Origin: Lepidodermella squamata
Lineage: Eukaryota; Gastrotricha
Direction of reading: 5' to 3'
Assembly: GCA_047495785.1 (NCBI GenBank)
Contig: JBLDXI010000009.1
Coordinates: forward strand, 1,364,001 to 1,428,000
Length of the DNA: 64,000 bases
In this document: one piece after another, positions 21,846 through 33,779 of the stretch
How the letters are laid out: the number at the start of each line of letters is the position of its first letter
How positions within the stretch are numbered: position 1 is the first letter of the stretch
Notes under the pieces: model-generated
Seen by the model: the letters and a program-made list of their open reading frames with translations, nothing else
What the model was told of the DNA's origin: nothing
Databases searched by the model: none
Made by a program: the position numbers and the translations under genes

Positions 21846-23425
21846 ATGATCGAAATATTTGGTCTGATCTCTGGCGGCTGTTTCCTCTTGTACGGTGTCT
21901 TCAAATACCTATCAGACAAACGATACAAGCTGCCGCCTGGTCCCACGCCCCTACCATTCATCGGTAACATCGGTTTGATAGCGGCTAATCCTAGCAAGAA
22001 AATGTGGGAGGTCATGCGAGATGTGGCTGAAAAGTACGGCCCTGTGTTCACAATGTACCTAGGCCAGCTTCGAATGGTCGGTTTGAATGATTCAGCAATC
22101 ATTCACGACACGCTGGTCAACCAGTCGAAAGTATTCAATTGGCGATTCGAAACGGCAATGCCTGGGTTTGAAAATATCCCGGTTGGAATTATCGGGGCTA
22201 ATCACGAAACTTGGCGCACTAGAAGACGATTCGGTTTGAAAGCAATGCGAGATTTTGGTAATTAATGCTAAAATGCTAGGTAAAATCCAGCCTAATTTAT
22301 ACCTTGAATACAGGCATGGGGAAGGAGGCTATGGTTGTAAAGATTCAAGAGGAAATCGGCCATTTGTTGGAGGAATTGGCTAAACGGTCAGGCACCCCAT
22401 TCAACCCTAAACGACTCCTGACGAATACTGTCTCAAATGTGATTTGCTCACTTGTCGTCGGGAAAAGATACGAATACAACGACAACAAATTTCAAAAGTT
22501 GCTAGGCTTAATCGACGAGTTGGTCGTGCAGAGACCTGGTAGCAGCCTTTGGTTCCCTATTTTCCCGTTCATGAGCCGCCTGATCCAACCTAGCCAAGCG
22601 AAGAAATTCATCGCCCTTGAGCACTTGGTAATCGGCCTGGTAACTGATGCGGTCGAAGAACATCGAAGCGACTACAACTCGGACAGCATTCGCGACTTCC
22701 CTGATTTGTTCATCCAAATGGAAGGCAAGCCCGATGCCATGGACTATACATCGTTCAGCAACATCATGGCTGATTTCTTCATCGCGGGTACTGAAACAAC
22801 TTCAACCGCCCTAACTTGGACGCTGCTCTATTTGGGCAAGTATCCTGAGATTCAGCGAAAGTGCCATGACGCAATCGACTCAGTCATCGACACGGACCGA
22901 TTGCCAACTAATGCCGATCGTCAAAATCTGTGCTACATCGATGCAGTCATGTGTGAAGTTCTGCGCCATGTCACTATTGTCCCAATGTCGCTATTTCATA
23001 CAAATCTGGATACACCGGCGAATATCACAGGTAAGATCGTAAAATTGACCTTTTGTTAACTCAGGATTGAATTCCTTATTTCAGGTTATGATATACCACC
23101 GTTTACTATTATCATGTACAACGTAAGCGCCTTGCATCACGAGGCAAATTACTGGGGCGATCCTGAAGTATTTCGGCCTGAGCGATGGATAGACAAAGAT
23201 ACAGGAAAATTGCTGTATCACTCGTCCCACTTCATGCCGTTCGGCCTAGGTCCACGGGTGTGTCTTGGAGAAACCTTGGCTCGCATGGAGTACTTTTTGT
23301 TTCTCACTGCCATGCTTCATCGATTCAAGTTTTCACTCAAGACTGATTACAGCTTGAAAAGCAGTGGCATGGGAGTTATCAACACGGCGCCATTCTACGA
23401 AATTCAAGTCGATCCTAGATTGTAA
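21846..23425 (+). CDS. P450-10, cytochrome P450, 489 aa
   Basis: Exons are 21846..22257, 22314..23030 and 23085..23425, with phase 1 joins at DFG/MGKE and TG/YDIPP. The ATG at 21846 is preferred because the frame-matched ATG at 21810 sits at the expected transcription start and would add a 12-residue extension that no paralogue has. LPPGPTPLPFIGN, AGTETTSTALTW, EVLR, FRPERW and FGLGPRVCLG (Cys about 436) are present. It lacks the PFIG intron but has kept the YDIPP intron, the opposite of P450-11. Confidence 0.9.
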
Positions 23426-23620
23426 CAAAACTATAAATTGTTGCCATTATTAAATGAAATCTAGAATCTAGATAAGAATGAAGTAAACGATTTGTGTATC
23501 TCCACGAGATAACGGCAAGTCCTGCGACTTAAAAATGGGATGACGATAGGAAACTATGATAAGGAACCATAAATCCCAAAACCTCAAGAGCCGTAAAGGA
23601 AGATTTTTGTAACAATCAGA

Positions 23621-25143
23621 ATGTTGGAAAAGGTATTGCCAGTAGCTGCTTCAGCTGGTGCTGGATTGCTGATATATGGAAGCTATGGCTTTATTCTTGA
23701 TAAACGTTACAAGCTACCACCTGGTCCTATCCCGCTTCCATTCATCGGTGAGCTTCACGTCATTGAAATGACCACAAATTTCTACATAATCGAATTTAGG
23801 GAACACGCTGCAAATGCAATTGGATGAAGATGGGAAAGTTACGTGGAAAGCTTTTCGAAATTTCGCCAAGAAATACGGCCCCATTTTTACATTCTACTTG
23901 GGGCAATATAGGCTGATTTGCCTGAACAGCGCCGAGTTGATTCAAGAAGTTCTTGTTGGTCAAGCGAAAAATTTCAGTTGGCGACAGGATACCTATTTAC
24001 CCGGTTTTGAATCATTGCCAGTCGGAGTGACAAGTTCAAATTACGATGAGTGGAAAAATAGACGTCGATTTTGTTTGAAAGCTCTGCGAGACTTTGGCAT
24101 GGGAAAAACAGGAATGGTCGAAAAAATCCAGGAAGAAATAGGGATCTTACTCGATGAAGAATGTTAACCAGCCTTTCATCCCGAAAAGACTGTTTGCTAA
24201 CGCTGTTTCTAACGTAATTTGCTCGTTAGTCTTCGGGAAGAGGTTCGAATACACTGACGCAAGCTTTCAGCGACTTTTAGCCTTAGTCGAAGAATTTGTG
24301 AAAACAGATTGGGACGAAGATGGCATTTTCATGGTTCTTCCTTTCATGAAGCATTTAAAATCACCCATCCAGCTTGGTTACATGAATAAGTTCAGCGAAT
24401 TCGTGACTGAAATGTTGCAAGCCGCTGTTGAAGAACATCGGAAAGATTTCGATTCTAGCAATATCAGAGATTTTCCAGACATGTTCATTCAAGCTGAGAG
24501 CCAGCCTGATGCTCTGAACCAGCAGGCGTTTAACAACATGATGGTAGACCTGTTCTTGGCTGGAACTGAAACCACATCAACTGCCTTGACTTGGACTCTG
24601 CTTTACCTAGGCAATCATCCTGAGATTCAGCAGAAATGTCATGACGCAATTGATCGAGTTATCGACACTAATCGGTTGCCTGAGGTTGAGGATAGGCTAC
24701 GCCTGGTCTACATCGATGCTGTCATGTGCGAAGTCCTTCGTCACGTCACTATTGTGCCATTAGCTCTGTTTCATTCAAACTTGGAGAACCACAGCGTAGT
24801 CAGAGGGTATGACATCCCGCCGTTTTCCATGATCGCTTACAACGTCAGCGCAGTTCATCACGATGCAAGCTACTGGGGTGATCCTGAAACCTTTCGACCC
24901 GAACGATGGATAGATGAAAAAGGAATGCTACTACAACACGCGGCTCATTTCATGCCTTTTGGAATCGGCCCGCGAGTTTGCTTGGGTGAGACATTGGCCA
25001 AGGTGGAGTATTTCCTTTTCGTTGTTGCTATGCTTCATCGATTCAAATTTACGCTGAAAACGCCGGTCAGTGTTGATTCTGGAGTTCCAGGTATGGTACA
25101 CGTGCCACCTTCCTTCGAAATTATAGCTGAAAGCAGATGGTGA
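23621..25143 (+). pseudogene. P450-11, cytochrome P450 with a single frameshift
   Basis: Exon 1 is 23621..23747 (anchor, LPPGPIPLPFIG) and exon 2 is 23800..25143. The first frame runs to LLDEEC and stops at TAA near 24165. The correct continuation (NVNQPFIPKR..) is in another frame, starting around 24154-24163. Paralogues read LLDELAK or LLEELAK there, so one or a few bases have been lost, with no net multiple of three. After the shift the frame is clean for over 320 codons, with AGTETTSTALTW, EVLR, FRPERW and FGIGPRVCLG. The lesion is thus recent, or an assembly error. AATAAA lies at 25220-25225. Confidence 0.8.
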
Positions 25144-25465
25144 AAACCCCTCGTAAACCGTGTAATTAAAATTCATTTCAAATTTGCATGTAAATACAAG
25201 CTTTTAGATCAGTTCCGTCAATAAAACCGTGTCGCAAATGAGGATCGATTTGTCGTTGTATAAGAAGCAATACGAGCCTTTTCATTAGGAATTTTGTATG
25301 TATAGCCAAAATGCTCTCGTCTTTCAAACCAGTATATAGCATGCGGTTTTTTTACAATTCCCTTGGCTTGTTTCGTGTTTTCATGTGCGTCTTATTATTT
25401 TCGCGATAAGAGAAAAAATAGCAAAGCAGTTTTTCCAGTTGTACCCATTGAATCCTATATAGAGT
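25144..25465. other. P450-11/P450-12 spacer
   Basis: It holds the polyadenylation signal of P450-11 and two TATA-like words, TATATAG near 25333 and near 25456. The first is better placed for a start codon at 25466. Confidence 0.4.
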
Positions 25466-26941
25466 ATGATTTACGAAGCTTTGCCTTATTTGGTGCCACT
25501 TGGTTGTTTGTGGCTTTACTATGGCATGCATTTCTACCTATCCGATCGTAAATACCGCTTGCCACCCGGGCCTCGACCTCTGCCATTCATCGGCTGCCTC
25601 GGAGTTGTCGCTTCCAATCCTGGAAGAAAAATCTGGAAAATCTACCGTGATCTTGCTGAAAAATACGGCAACGTCTTCACCTTATACATGGGCCAATGCC
25701 GCATTATTGGGCTGAATGACGCGAAAATCATACACGATACTTTGGTGAATCAGTCTAAAGTTTTCAGCTGGCGGCAAGATACCCACATGCCAGGCTGTGA
25801 AATCATTCCTTCTGGCATCATCACAGCCAATCATGAAATGTGGCAAAAGCGGCGTAGATTCGGTCTCAAGGCTATGCGAGACTTTGGTATGGGCAAAGAA
25901 GCGATGGTCGCGAAAATTCAGGAGGAAGTCGGCATTTTGCTAGATGAACTTGCGAAATCAACGAATAAACCATTCGACCCACGGCTACTGGTTACGAATG
26001 CAGTTTCCAACGTGATTTGCTCGTTGGTTTTCGGGAAACGGTTCGACTACGACAACGCTGATTTCCACCGAGTTCTATCAAGAGTCGACGCTATAGTCAA
26101 TTCCTACATCGACGATATCGTGCTTTTCCTAATGTGCCCAGCGCTGAAATACATCAAATCACCAAGTAAAACTGCGAGGTTTCTGGACCTTCAGAAGGTA
26201 GTTCGAGAGCTTGTGACTCTCGCTGTTAAAGAACATCGCGAAGACTTCAACGCAGACAACATTCGCGATTTCCCTGACCTGTTCATCCTAACTGAAATGC
26301 AGGAAGATTCGATAGATTTCGACGCATTTTGCTACGTTATGACTGATCTATTTTTAGCTGGATCTGAAACTACGGCAACTGCAATTACCTGGACAATGCT
26401 TTACTTATCAACCTATCCTGATATTCAACTGAAATGCCACGAGGCTATTGAAGCAGCTATAGATACTGACCGATTGCCTACTACGGCAGATCGATCGAAG
26501 CTGGTTTACATCGACGCAGTTATGAACGAAATTTTCCGTCATGTCAGCATTGTTCCGATGGGCCTGTTTCATTCGAATCTCGACGAGAAAGCAACGATTA
26601 GTGGCTACGACATCCCACCGTTTTCTGTCATCATGTACAACGCTGCGGCTGTTCATCACGACGCGGATTACTGGCAGGAGCCTGATGTCTTCAAACCAGA
26701 ACGATGGATTGGCGATGATGGGAAGCTACTGTCGCATTCATCTCATTTCATACCGTTCGGGCTTGGTCCTCGAATCTGCCTAGGCGAAACTCTAGCCAAG
26801 ACTGAATATTTCCTATTTGCTACAGCTATTCTTCACCGCTTCAAGTTGTCGCTTAAGGAATCTGTTGATATCGATACTGGTTTGATCGGAGTTATTCACT
26901 CGCCACCCAAGTTCGAACTTGTCCTTGAAAGTCGGCAATAG
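25466..26941 (+). CDS. P450-12, intronless cytochrome P450, 491 aa
   Basis: A single open frame runs from the anchor (residues 5-22) and LPPGPRPLPFIGC to the end. The I-helix reads AGSETTATAITW, with Ser at the variable position, ExxR is EIFR, then KPERW and FGLGPRICLG with Cys about 438. It is the second intronless member of the array and is clearly different from P450-8, so introns were lost more than once or the loss predates their split. It ends only 29 bp from the stop codon of the convergent GPCR gene. Confidence 0.95.
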   Translation: MIYEALPYLVPLGCLWLYYGMHFYLSDRKYRLPPGPRPLPFIGCLGVVASNPGRKIWKIYRDLAEKYGNVFTLYMGQCRIIGLNDAKIIHDTLVNQSKVFSWRQDTHMPGCEIIPSGIITANHEMWQKRRRFGLKAMRDFGMGKEAMVAKIQEEVGILLDELAKSTNKPFDPRLLVTNAVSNVICSLVFGKRFDYDNADFHRVLSRVDAIVNSYIDDIVLFLMCPALKYIKSPSKTARFLDLQKVVRELVTLAVKEHREDFNADNIRDFPDLFILTEMQEDSIDFDAFCYVMTDLFLAGSETTATAITWTMLYLSTYPDIQLKCHEAIEAAIDTDRLPTTADRSKLVYIDAVMNEIFRHVSIVPMGLFHSNLDEKATISGYDIPPFSVIMYNAAAVHHDADYWQEPDVFKPERWIGDDGKLLSHSSHFIPFGLGPRICLGETLAKTEYFLFATAILHRFKLSLKESVDIDTGLIGVIHSPPKFELVLESRQ

Positions 26942-26970
26942 CTTTATTTTTCCTGATAAATTACTTTTAT

Positions 26971-28812
26971 TCACGACTTTTTGTCACTCGTTGAAGCAGA
27001 TTGTTGTTTGCTGTTTGAACTAGAAGAGACAGAAACGCGGGATCCAAGCATGATTCTCGCGAAAGCTAGGAATTTCCTGGGTAAAAAGCCGAATAAATTC
27101 ATAAATAGATCGCTTATGTGTTCATCTACCTGTTTGTCCCACAGTAGATTGCAGCGTTACAGAAGTTGAAAAGTGAAGCCAAAGATTCGAAAATGGCCAT
27201 GTTCGTCGAATGCCAAACCGAGCCTATTGACCAAAGAGCCGCGCAATTTGACGGCCCGCACAAGTCGGCGATACTAGCGGCTAACGTGGCGAATTGGTAG
27301 GGTGCCCAAAGAACTACAAAAGCTGCCAAGCAATAGCAGCACATGAATGTTGCCCGTTTCGTCCTGTCGTAAGCGGCGGCTATTTGCGACCTTCGATTGG
27401 CTGATAATTTGCTAGTTGCGTCGCCTTCACTCAATTGCTCAACTGAGTTTCGCTTTTCGAAAAGAGTTAGTAGAATCTTTCCGTAGCAAATGATGAGGAT
27501 AATGGAAGGTATGATGAACTGACCGAGCGAGGCGAAGATCGTGTACCCACGGAAGACAGACTTTTGGAAGTTCAGATCGATTTGAACTTCAACTCTGTCA
27601 TTATAGGCTGCATCGCAAATTGGCATATACCCATCGTAATAGTTATCGCTAACAATAATCCCCTGAATAATTGAAAAAAGCTGCAAGAAAATCGTTTTTA
27701 TATGTGGTAACTTACATTGACGTAAGCTAGCGGAGACGACAAACATAAGGATAGGGTCCATACTCCGCAAAGGCAACGATAGGCTCGTTTTTTAGACATT
27801 TGGCGTTGGCTATTCATTGGATTGCAGATGGCCTGATACCTGCGACAACTTCATTTTGCGTCATTAGGAATCTCAATCCTATTACCTTTCGTAGCCAATC
27901 AAAGCTAGGGTATAAACCGTGGAGAAAATTCCGAACTCGCGAAGGAGGGAAAATAAACGGCACGTAGCCTCTGCTAACCACAACGGCTCGCCAACTATCC
28001 AAGGTGTTGGCGGTAGATGAAGAGTTTTAACTATCTGGTATACTCACAAAAAATTGAAATAATTCGATTTTCCCGCACTTACCTGAATAGGGACACGCAC
28101 GAGTACGTCTAACATGTTGGAAACGATCAAACTCATAACGAAAACGTTAGCTACTGTCTGCAACGTTTTGTTCTTCCTCCAAGTGATGAGAGCTAGAATT
28201 GATGCTTCGAAAACTTTGAAATGAAATTACTACGACCTAGGCTATAACCTCACCTGGGACTGTTAGAAGAATCGCTAGTCCATACATGGCAGAACTGGCG
28301 TAGTAATGCGGCTCGGTTTTAAGTTTCCACGTGTTGTAATCCCGCGACGCCTCAACACCGTCTAACCCACAAAAACAGACGCGATCTTCGGGTAAGGCGA
28401 CAAATCGCACCTCAGCATCTAGTTCTTTGTCGATTGGGCACAACAAATCGGCGACTCTCATGGTGTAGGATAGACACTGGTAGTCAGCGCGGTCTTGCCG
28501 CATGTTTCTAGCAATGTTTTCCCCCATTGCGATGTAGCTCCGAGAGGCATTTGTCTTATTGTAGCGTCCTCGTAAGAAACAAGCCGTTTGCGGGCCTACG
28601 GCGAGAACGTAGGAGTAAACTGTTAAAAATCCTGATATCACGCTCGAGATTGAAGCATTTCCCGATAAATCTGAGGTGTAAGGATTTTGATTTGGCAAGA
28701 AATCAGCTAATGCAGGTTTAAATTCGAAACATAAGTCTGTATTCATTTTTAATAAATTTAAAAAAATGAGTGCTGGCGCGCAAAATTGATGCCTATCGAT
28801 GCGTTTTCCCAT
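26971..28812 (-). CDS. Rhodopsin-family seven-transmembrane receptor, 536 aa, six exons
   Basis: I reconstruct exons 28812..28254, 28204..28083, 28034..27886, 27839..27716, 27680..27130 and 27076..26971. All have GT-AG ends and consistent phases. TM1-TM2 contain ILALITWRKNKTLQ and SLIVSNMLDVLV. TM3 ends in ALIGYERYQAICNP, an ERY variant of DRY. TM4 has GVWTLSLCL, and TM6 has LAAFVVLWAPYQ. TM7 ends NFCNAAIYC, where NAAIY stands for NPxxY. The tail (about 35 residues) is Ser-rich. The N-terminus is unusually long, about 170 residues, with seven or more cysteines and sequons NAS and NKT. An inner ATG at 28746 is an alternative start. A peptide receptor is plausible. The ligand is unknown. Confidence 0.8.
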
Positions 28813-30089
28813 CTGATGACGGGAAAGCGCCAGTCGAGCAAGATTCGGACGATATGCGATGAATAAAAATATGGTTAAATCGCTGAAACCTTGACGTCAG
28901 TCATTTTGGCGCCGTTATCTCGACGCAATAATTATATCAACAACTTTCAATTTTCGAGTTTATGATCGTTTTTCCAGTTATTCTTTCACACCGTAGGGGA
29001 GGGTAATTTTGGACAAAACCATGTTTTTCGAGGATTAAAGATCCGTCCTAATTCTGAAATCAATGATTTTTGGTAAAAAAGATGGGCAATATGAGCCGCG
29101 ATTTATCGGTAAAATTTGGCGATTTTACGATTTTTACCTGATTTTTAACGATCGAAAACAGTTTTGGATAAAGTTGGACAATTCAGGACATTTGCATACA
29201 CAATGGCAATTGTGAATGTTTAGTTTTTTCTGAGCTTTGGGTCGAATTGGGAAAATAAATCATGAACAGATGGCGCATGATCTGATGTTCAAAAAATCGA
29301 GAAACATAATTTGTCGCGAAGCCGCATCTTTATACAGTCCAAAGTTACCCGATTTTCACCTGAACTTCAGTTTAATGCCCTGCGAAAACCAGTCGTTAGA
29401 TCTTCATTTTTTCTTCTGATAACAGAGAGAACAGCGCTCTTAGGATACCCCGCCGATTTTCGTCCCAAAATGATTATTTGCCTGGGAGATAAGAAGGGGT
29501 CGCTAATCGACATTTTAGTTGCCTTGCTTATAACATTTCTTAAAAATCAAGTATTGCTCCAATCACCTTAAGACTTAAGCCATTCGAAAGCTCAGGAGAC
29601 GGGGAATTTCATACAACAAACCCTGTGCATTTATCGTACGGGGTTGCAAAGCTATTTAACTGGAAGTGTCCAAATTTATCCTGATCTACAGTACTTGAAC
29701 TAAAAAACTGACTCACAAATCGATGCTTGCGGTTTTCATCAATGCATTTTTTGCTTCTATACACATGCATGTTTACTTTCACGCCGTCACATATAATACA
29801 AATGTTGGAAAATAATACAATTGGAATATAAGCCACTTCGTATATAGCTGTACCGCGATTTTACAATATATACCCGCAGAGGACTCTTGCTTTATTGTTC
29901 CAATTAATTTTCCGGAATCACAGCGGTTTAGGTCACGTATCCGTTTATCTCCGCTTAATCAAAACTAGACATCGCTATCAGTTAACACGTGTCCTTGATA
30001 TCTTGAGCATGCTTTCCCTCTTTTTCAATACTGAAATTCTGATATATAAAACTGCTACCCTTCCTTTGCGGCTATAGTGTTATTCCAAT
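28813..30089. other. Spacer between GPCR and P450-13
   Basis: It is AT-rich. The open frames at 29237-29571 have no recognisable domain and are not called. The promoter of P450-13 is at the right end. Confidence 0.4.
30043..30050 (+). promoter_or_regulatory. TATA box of P450-13
   Basis: TATATAAA lies 40 bp before the ATG at 30090. Confidence 0.6.
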
Positions 30090-31769
30090 ATGTGGTTGTA
30101 CCTCGCAGCGATACCTGCGGCCGCCTTATTGTACGGCACTTACGGCTTCATTCGTGACAAGTTGAGATATAATTTGCCACCTGGCCCAGCACCAGTTCCG
30201 TTCCTTGGTAACATTCTCCTGTTTCCTGATGGCAGGGCCAAAAAAGGCAAGAAGACGTGGCAAGTTTTCCAAGAGTTGGGTCAAAAATACGGCCCGATTA
30301 TCAACACTTACTTCGGCCATTTTCGCACCATTGTCCTTCAAGATGCGAAGCTAATCAGAGAAGTTCTGGTTACCCAAGCTAATTCCTTCAATGGGCGCGG
30401 TGAAGAGTACTTGCCCGGTTTTGAAGAAATTCGGATCGGTAAAATAAATTAATTATAGCCTACCGTTTAGTTAACTTTTTTTGTTAACAGGTGTTATTTC
30501 TACGAGCAACGAAGCTTGGCGCAAAAACAGGCGATTCGGTCTTAAGGCTATGCGTGATTTTGGTAAGACAACTTGTTGAAACCGATGTCCCATAATTTCC
30601 TCCATTTTCAGGCATGGGCAAGGAGGTCATTGCAGTGAAAATTCAGGATGAAGTCGAATATTTAATCGCCGAGCTTGCTTCCAAAAAATCACAGCCTTTT
30701 GACCCTCGAAATCTGATACCAAACGCTGTTTCCAACGTCATTTGCTCTCTAGTTTTTGGGAAAAGGTCAATTATTCCCAATTTTTGCAGTTTTTAACGAT
30801 CTACTAACTTCAGGTTCGAATACAACGACAAGTCATTTCAAGAGCTACTTCAACTAATCGCGCCTCTGGTCAGCGATTTAGCTGGAGATCGAGCAATATG
30901 CTTAATTTTGCCATTCGTATCAAAGTTTAAGCGCATGAAAGAGGTATACCCGAATATAATCGGCTTGATGAACCTCTCGAAATTTTATTTTCAATTTTCA
31001 GACTAAAATTCAGATGGAGTTGACTGAAAAAACTAAGGAGATGTTGATTTCGGCTATCAAAGAGCATCGAGTCGATTTCGATGCGGGCAACATTCGAGAT
31101 TTTCCTGATCTGTTCATCCAGATCGAAAAGCAATCGGACGGACTGAGCTTTGACGACTTCCTCTACGTCATGGTTGATCTGTTCATCGCCGGAACTGAAA
31201 CTACATCGACCGCCCTCAGCTGGAGTCTGGTTTACCTAACAACTTTCCCTGAAATCCAGCAGAAATGCCATGATGCTATCGACGAGGTAATCGATACCGA
31301 TAGATTGCCAGCTCTAGCCGATCGGCCTAAATTGGTCTATATCGAAGCTTTTATGAACGAGATTTTGCGCCATGTTAGTGTAGCTCCGTTAGCTCTATTC
31401 CACTCCAACCTGGACGTGTCTGCCAAAGTTGCCGGTTATGACATACCGCCTAATTCTATGGTAGCATACAACGTGGCTGCAGTTCATCACGACCCTGATT
31501 ACTGGACAGATCCTGATGTATTCAGGCCCGAGCGATGGATAGATGCTGATGGCAAGTTGATGAATCACGCCAGTCATTTCATGCCATTCGGCGTTGGTCC
31601 ACGAATTTGCCTCGGGGAGTCACTTGCCCGAGTTGAATTTTTCATCTTCCTCACGGCTATTTTGCATCGATTCAAATTTTCGCTGAAGTCTGAAGTCAAC
31701 CTTGATCACCATGTTTCAGGGGTGATCAATATGGCACCTGATTTCGAAATAATTGCTGCGAGCCGATGA
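30090..31769 (+). CDS. P450-13, cytochrome P450, 490 aa, five exons
   Basis: Exons are 30090..30438, 30491..30562, 30612..30765, 30814..30943 and 31002..31769. Joins are phase 1 at IRIG/VIS, phase 1 at DFG/MGKE, phase 2 in GKR/F, and phase 0 after MKE. This is the most intron-rich gene of the array, with a 72 bp second exon. LPPGPAPVPFLGN follows a short anchor. AGTETTSTALSW, EILR, FRPERW and FGVGPRICLG (Cys about 438) are intact. Its introns probably reflect the ancestral state of the P450-7 to -13 group. Confidence 0.92.
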
Positions 31770-33779
31770 CAGATTATATTATCTAATTGCCTGGCCGATA
31801 ATCGGTCTAAAATGTGCGTTATAAGCTTATTAAATCAATCAATTATTTAATTGAAAAAAAACAGATTTGTAATAAAATTGAGGTCCTGTTATTTTTAAGC
31901 TCCTTATCTCAAATCAATCACTCGAGAATCAACTCGACCGATGAAGCATCCATTAGTTGATTTGACTGGATTTAGGAACACTTAGATCAGTCCGAGGTAT
32001 TAGCCGCATTTTGACTTAAATTTAGACTGGGGACAAAGCAGCAGGGGTTGATCTGCCTTATATAATCTGGGTAATTAAGCTAATTAATGTCTGGTCGGTG
32101 AAATATGTTGAAATAAGCTAGCTTAAATTATTTTAGTGACCAACATAGTAAAAATAGCGTCAGCTAAAACATCCTGCTTGAAGCCAATCTGGTCTAAACA
32201 AAACCACCGGACTAGTACGGCTTGGAAATGTACTTGTTACAGGTAAGCTTCAGCCTGAGCATGTTGTCTAGTACAGGGTAAAATTACGACAATTTATTTT
32301 TAATTTGCGATTTTCAAATTCGAAACCGGATAGATCTCTATTTCTGCGCCCCCGTTGCTCGCCGAAAAATGGATGAAAACAGCCCAAACCGGACTTTTCA
32401 ACCTTCATAGGACTGGACATAGTCTAAAATAAATAAAGTCCGGTTTAGGCGACAACTTATTAATACGAAAATTCCACACGCAGGAGCCATTAGAAATTCC
32501 GGCGTAGACGACTCCGGCTCTCAAAACTGTCACTGACTTATGTCGATGCTGCTGATAAGTGGCCTAGTAAATGGCTGCTGATTCTTGAAATAGATTGCCA
32601 ATTTTTATTTTATAGTTCATTTTTGCCGCTGAAAAAATATCAACTTCAAATATATAAGGCATCATGACGCAAATGCTTCATCGTTTATTTATGTTTTTCT
32701 ATTCTCATTTTAATAATTCTATATATTCGGATCGCAATCAAAGCTCTGCATTCCACACTTCCGATTCATTTTTGTCCCGTCGATACTTCTGCGAAAGGTA
32801 AAACCATAAACCTCAAAGCGAGATCCAGGCGTTAGATATTATCCGAAAGGAAATCCTTGGAAATATACACCCAAAGTTTTTTATTGCAAATTGCGTCACA
32901 GCGTCCCAAGATTGACTGAATATTACATTCTCGTTAAATACTTTCTAAAGTTCAATTCTATCCATTTTTGCGCTTTTACGTATACTTTTTAATTCAAATT
33001 ATGGGATTATAGCATTAGTTCGAAGTTATTTATCCGAACACGTGATTTAAGTTCACCCCAATTGATGGAACTATTGAAAGTGCTCCAAGTTGTTGGCAAA
33101 TAGATTGGGAGGGTTCGACCTTCTGATGCGATTCATTTTGAGCGGTTAATAGATAAAACGTATAAAACAATTAAATATAGCATAGAGCTTCATTCATATA
33201 CGTGCGCGCATTGACGTCATTTTCAACGCTGCCGGGGAGAAAAACAAGAAAAAAAACAAAAGCTCGCTTTTTTTGAGGCCATAAAAAACTGTTATCATGT
33301 TTCCAACCTCTGCTTATTCATCCCAAGCGCGAAAAATCACGTCGACCGCAAACGTATATTTTTTTACTAAAAAGCTATTGTCTGAGAAGGTAGGTTGTAC
33401 ATTCAAAATCAGCTGTCAGTATTCAGCTGAGCAACTACTTTACGCTACGATTTATCAATTAACTCCTTGATATATTCAGAGTACTACGCGTTGTAGTAGT
33501 AAATAAGTTCTACTATATAGGCGTGCGAGAGCGAATTTCCGCTTGTTTATTGGTCAAAGTCCGAAATTCCACGCCTACATTGATGAACTGCTAGCGTTTC
33601 CATTATTTTTTAAATCGCAATCAGCTGACATTATGAGCGGAAAATTGACACCGCTTTAATTCCATAAATGTCAAAGCTGATGGGTTTGAACAGGGATGGT
33701 ACCCTCACTTTGAAGACTTGAAGGTACAGTCCGATTTTCTTTTCTAGATTAATTTTATCTCAGTATTTTACTACTGCGC
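31770..33779. other. 2 kb spacer, nothing recognised
   Basis: This is the longest gene-free stretch inside the plus-strand array. It is AT-rich, with no frame of note, no clear repeat pair and no transposon domain. The last few hundred bases must contain the promoter of P450-14. Confidence 0.4.

Noticed and set aside
27814-28002. Separate 62-codon gene on the minus strand
   Set aside because: It is a shadow frame of GPCR exon 3. The receptor frame there gives a proper TM3 with ERY.
29237-29571. Two overlapping open frames upstream of P450-13
   Set aside because: Low-complexity composition, no motif, no splice sites that extend them.
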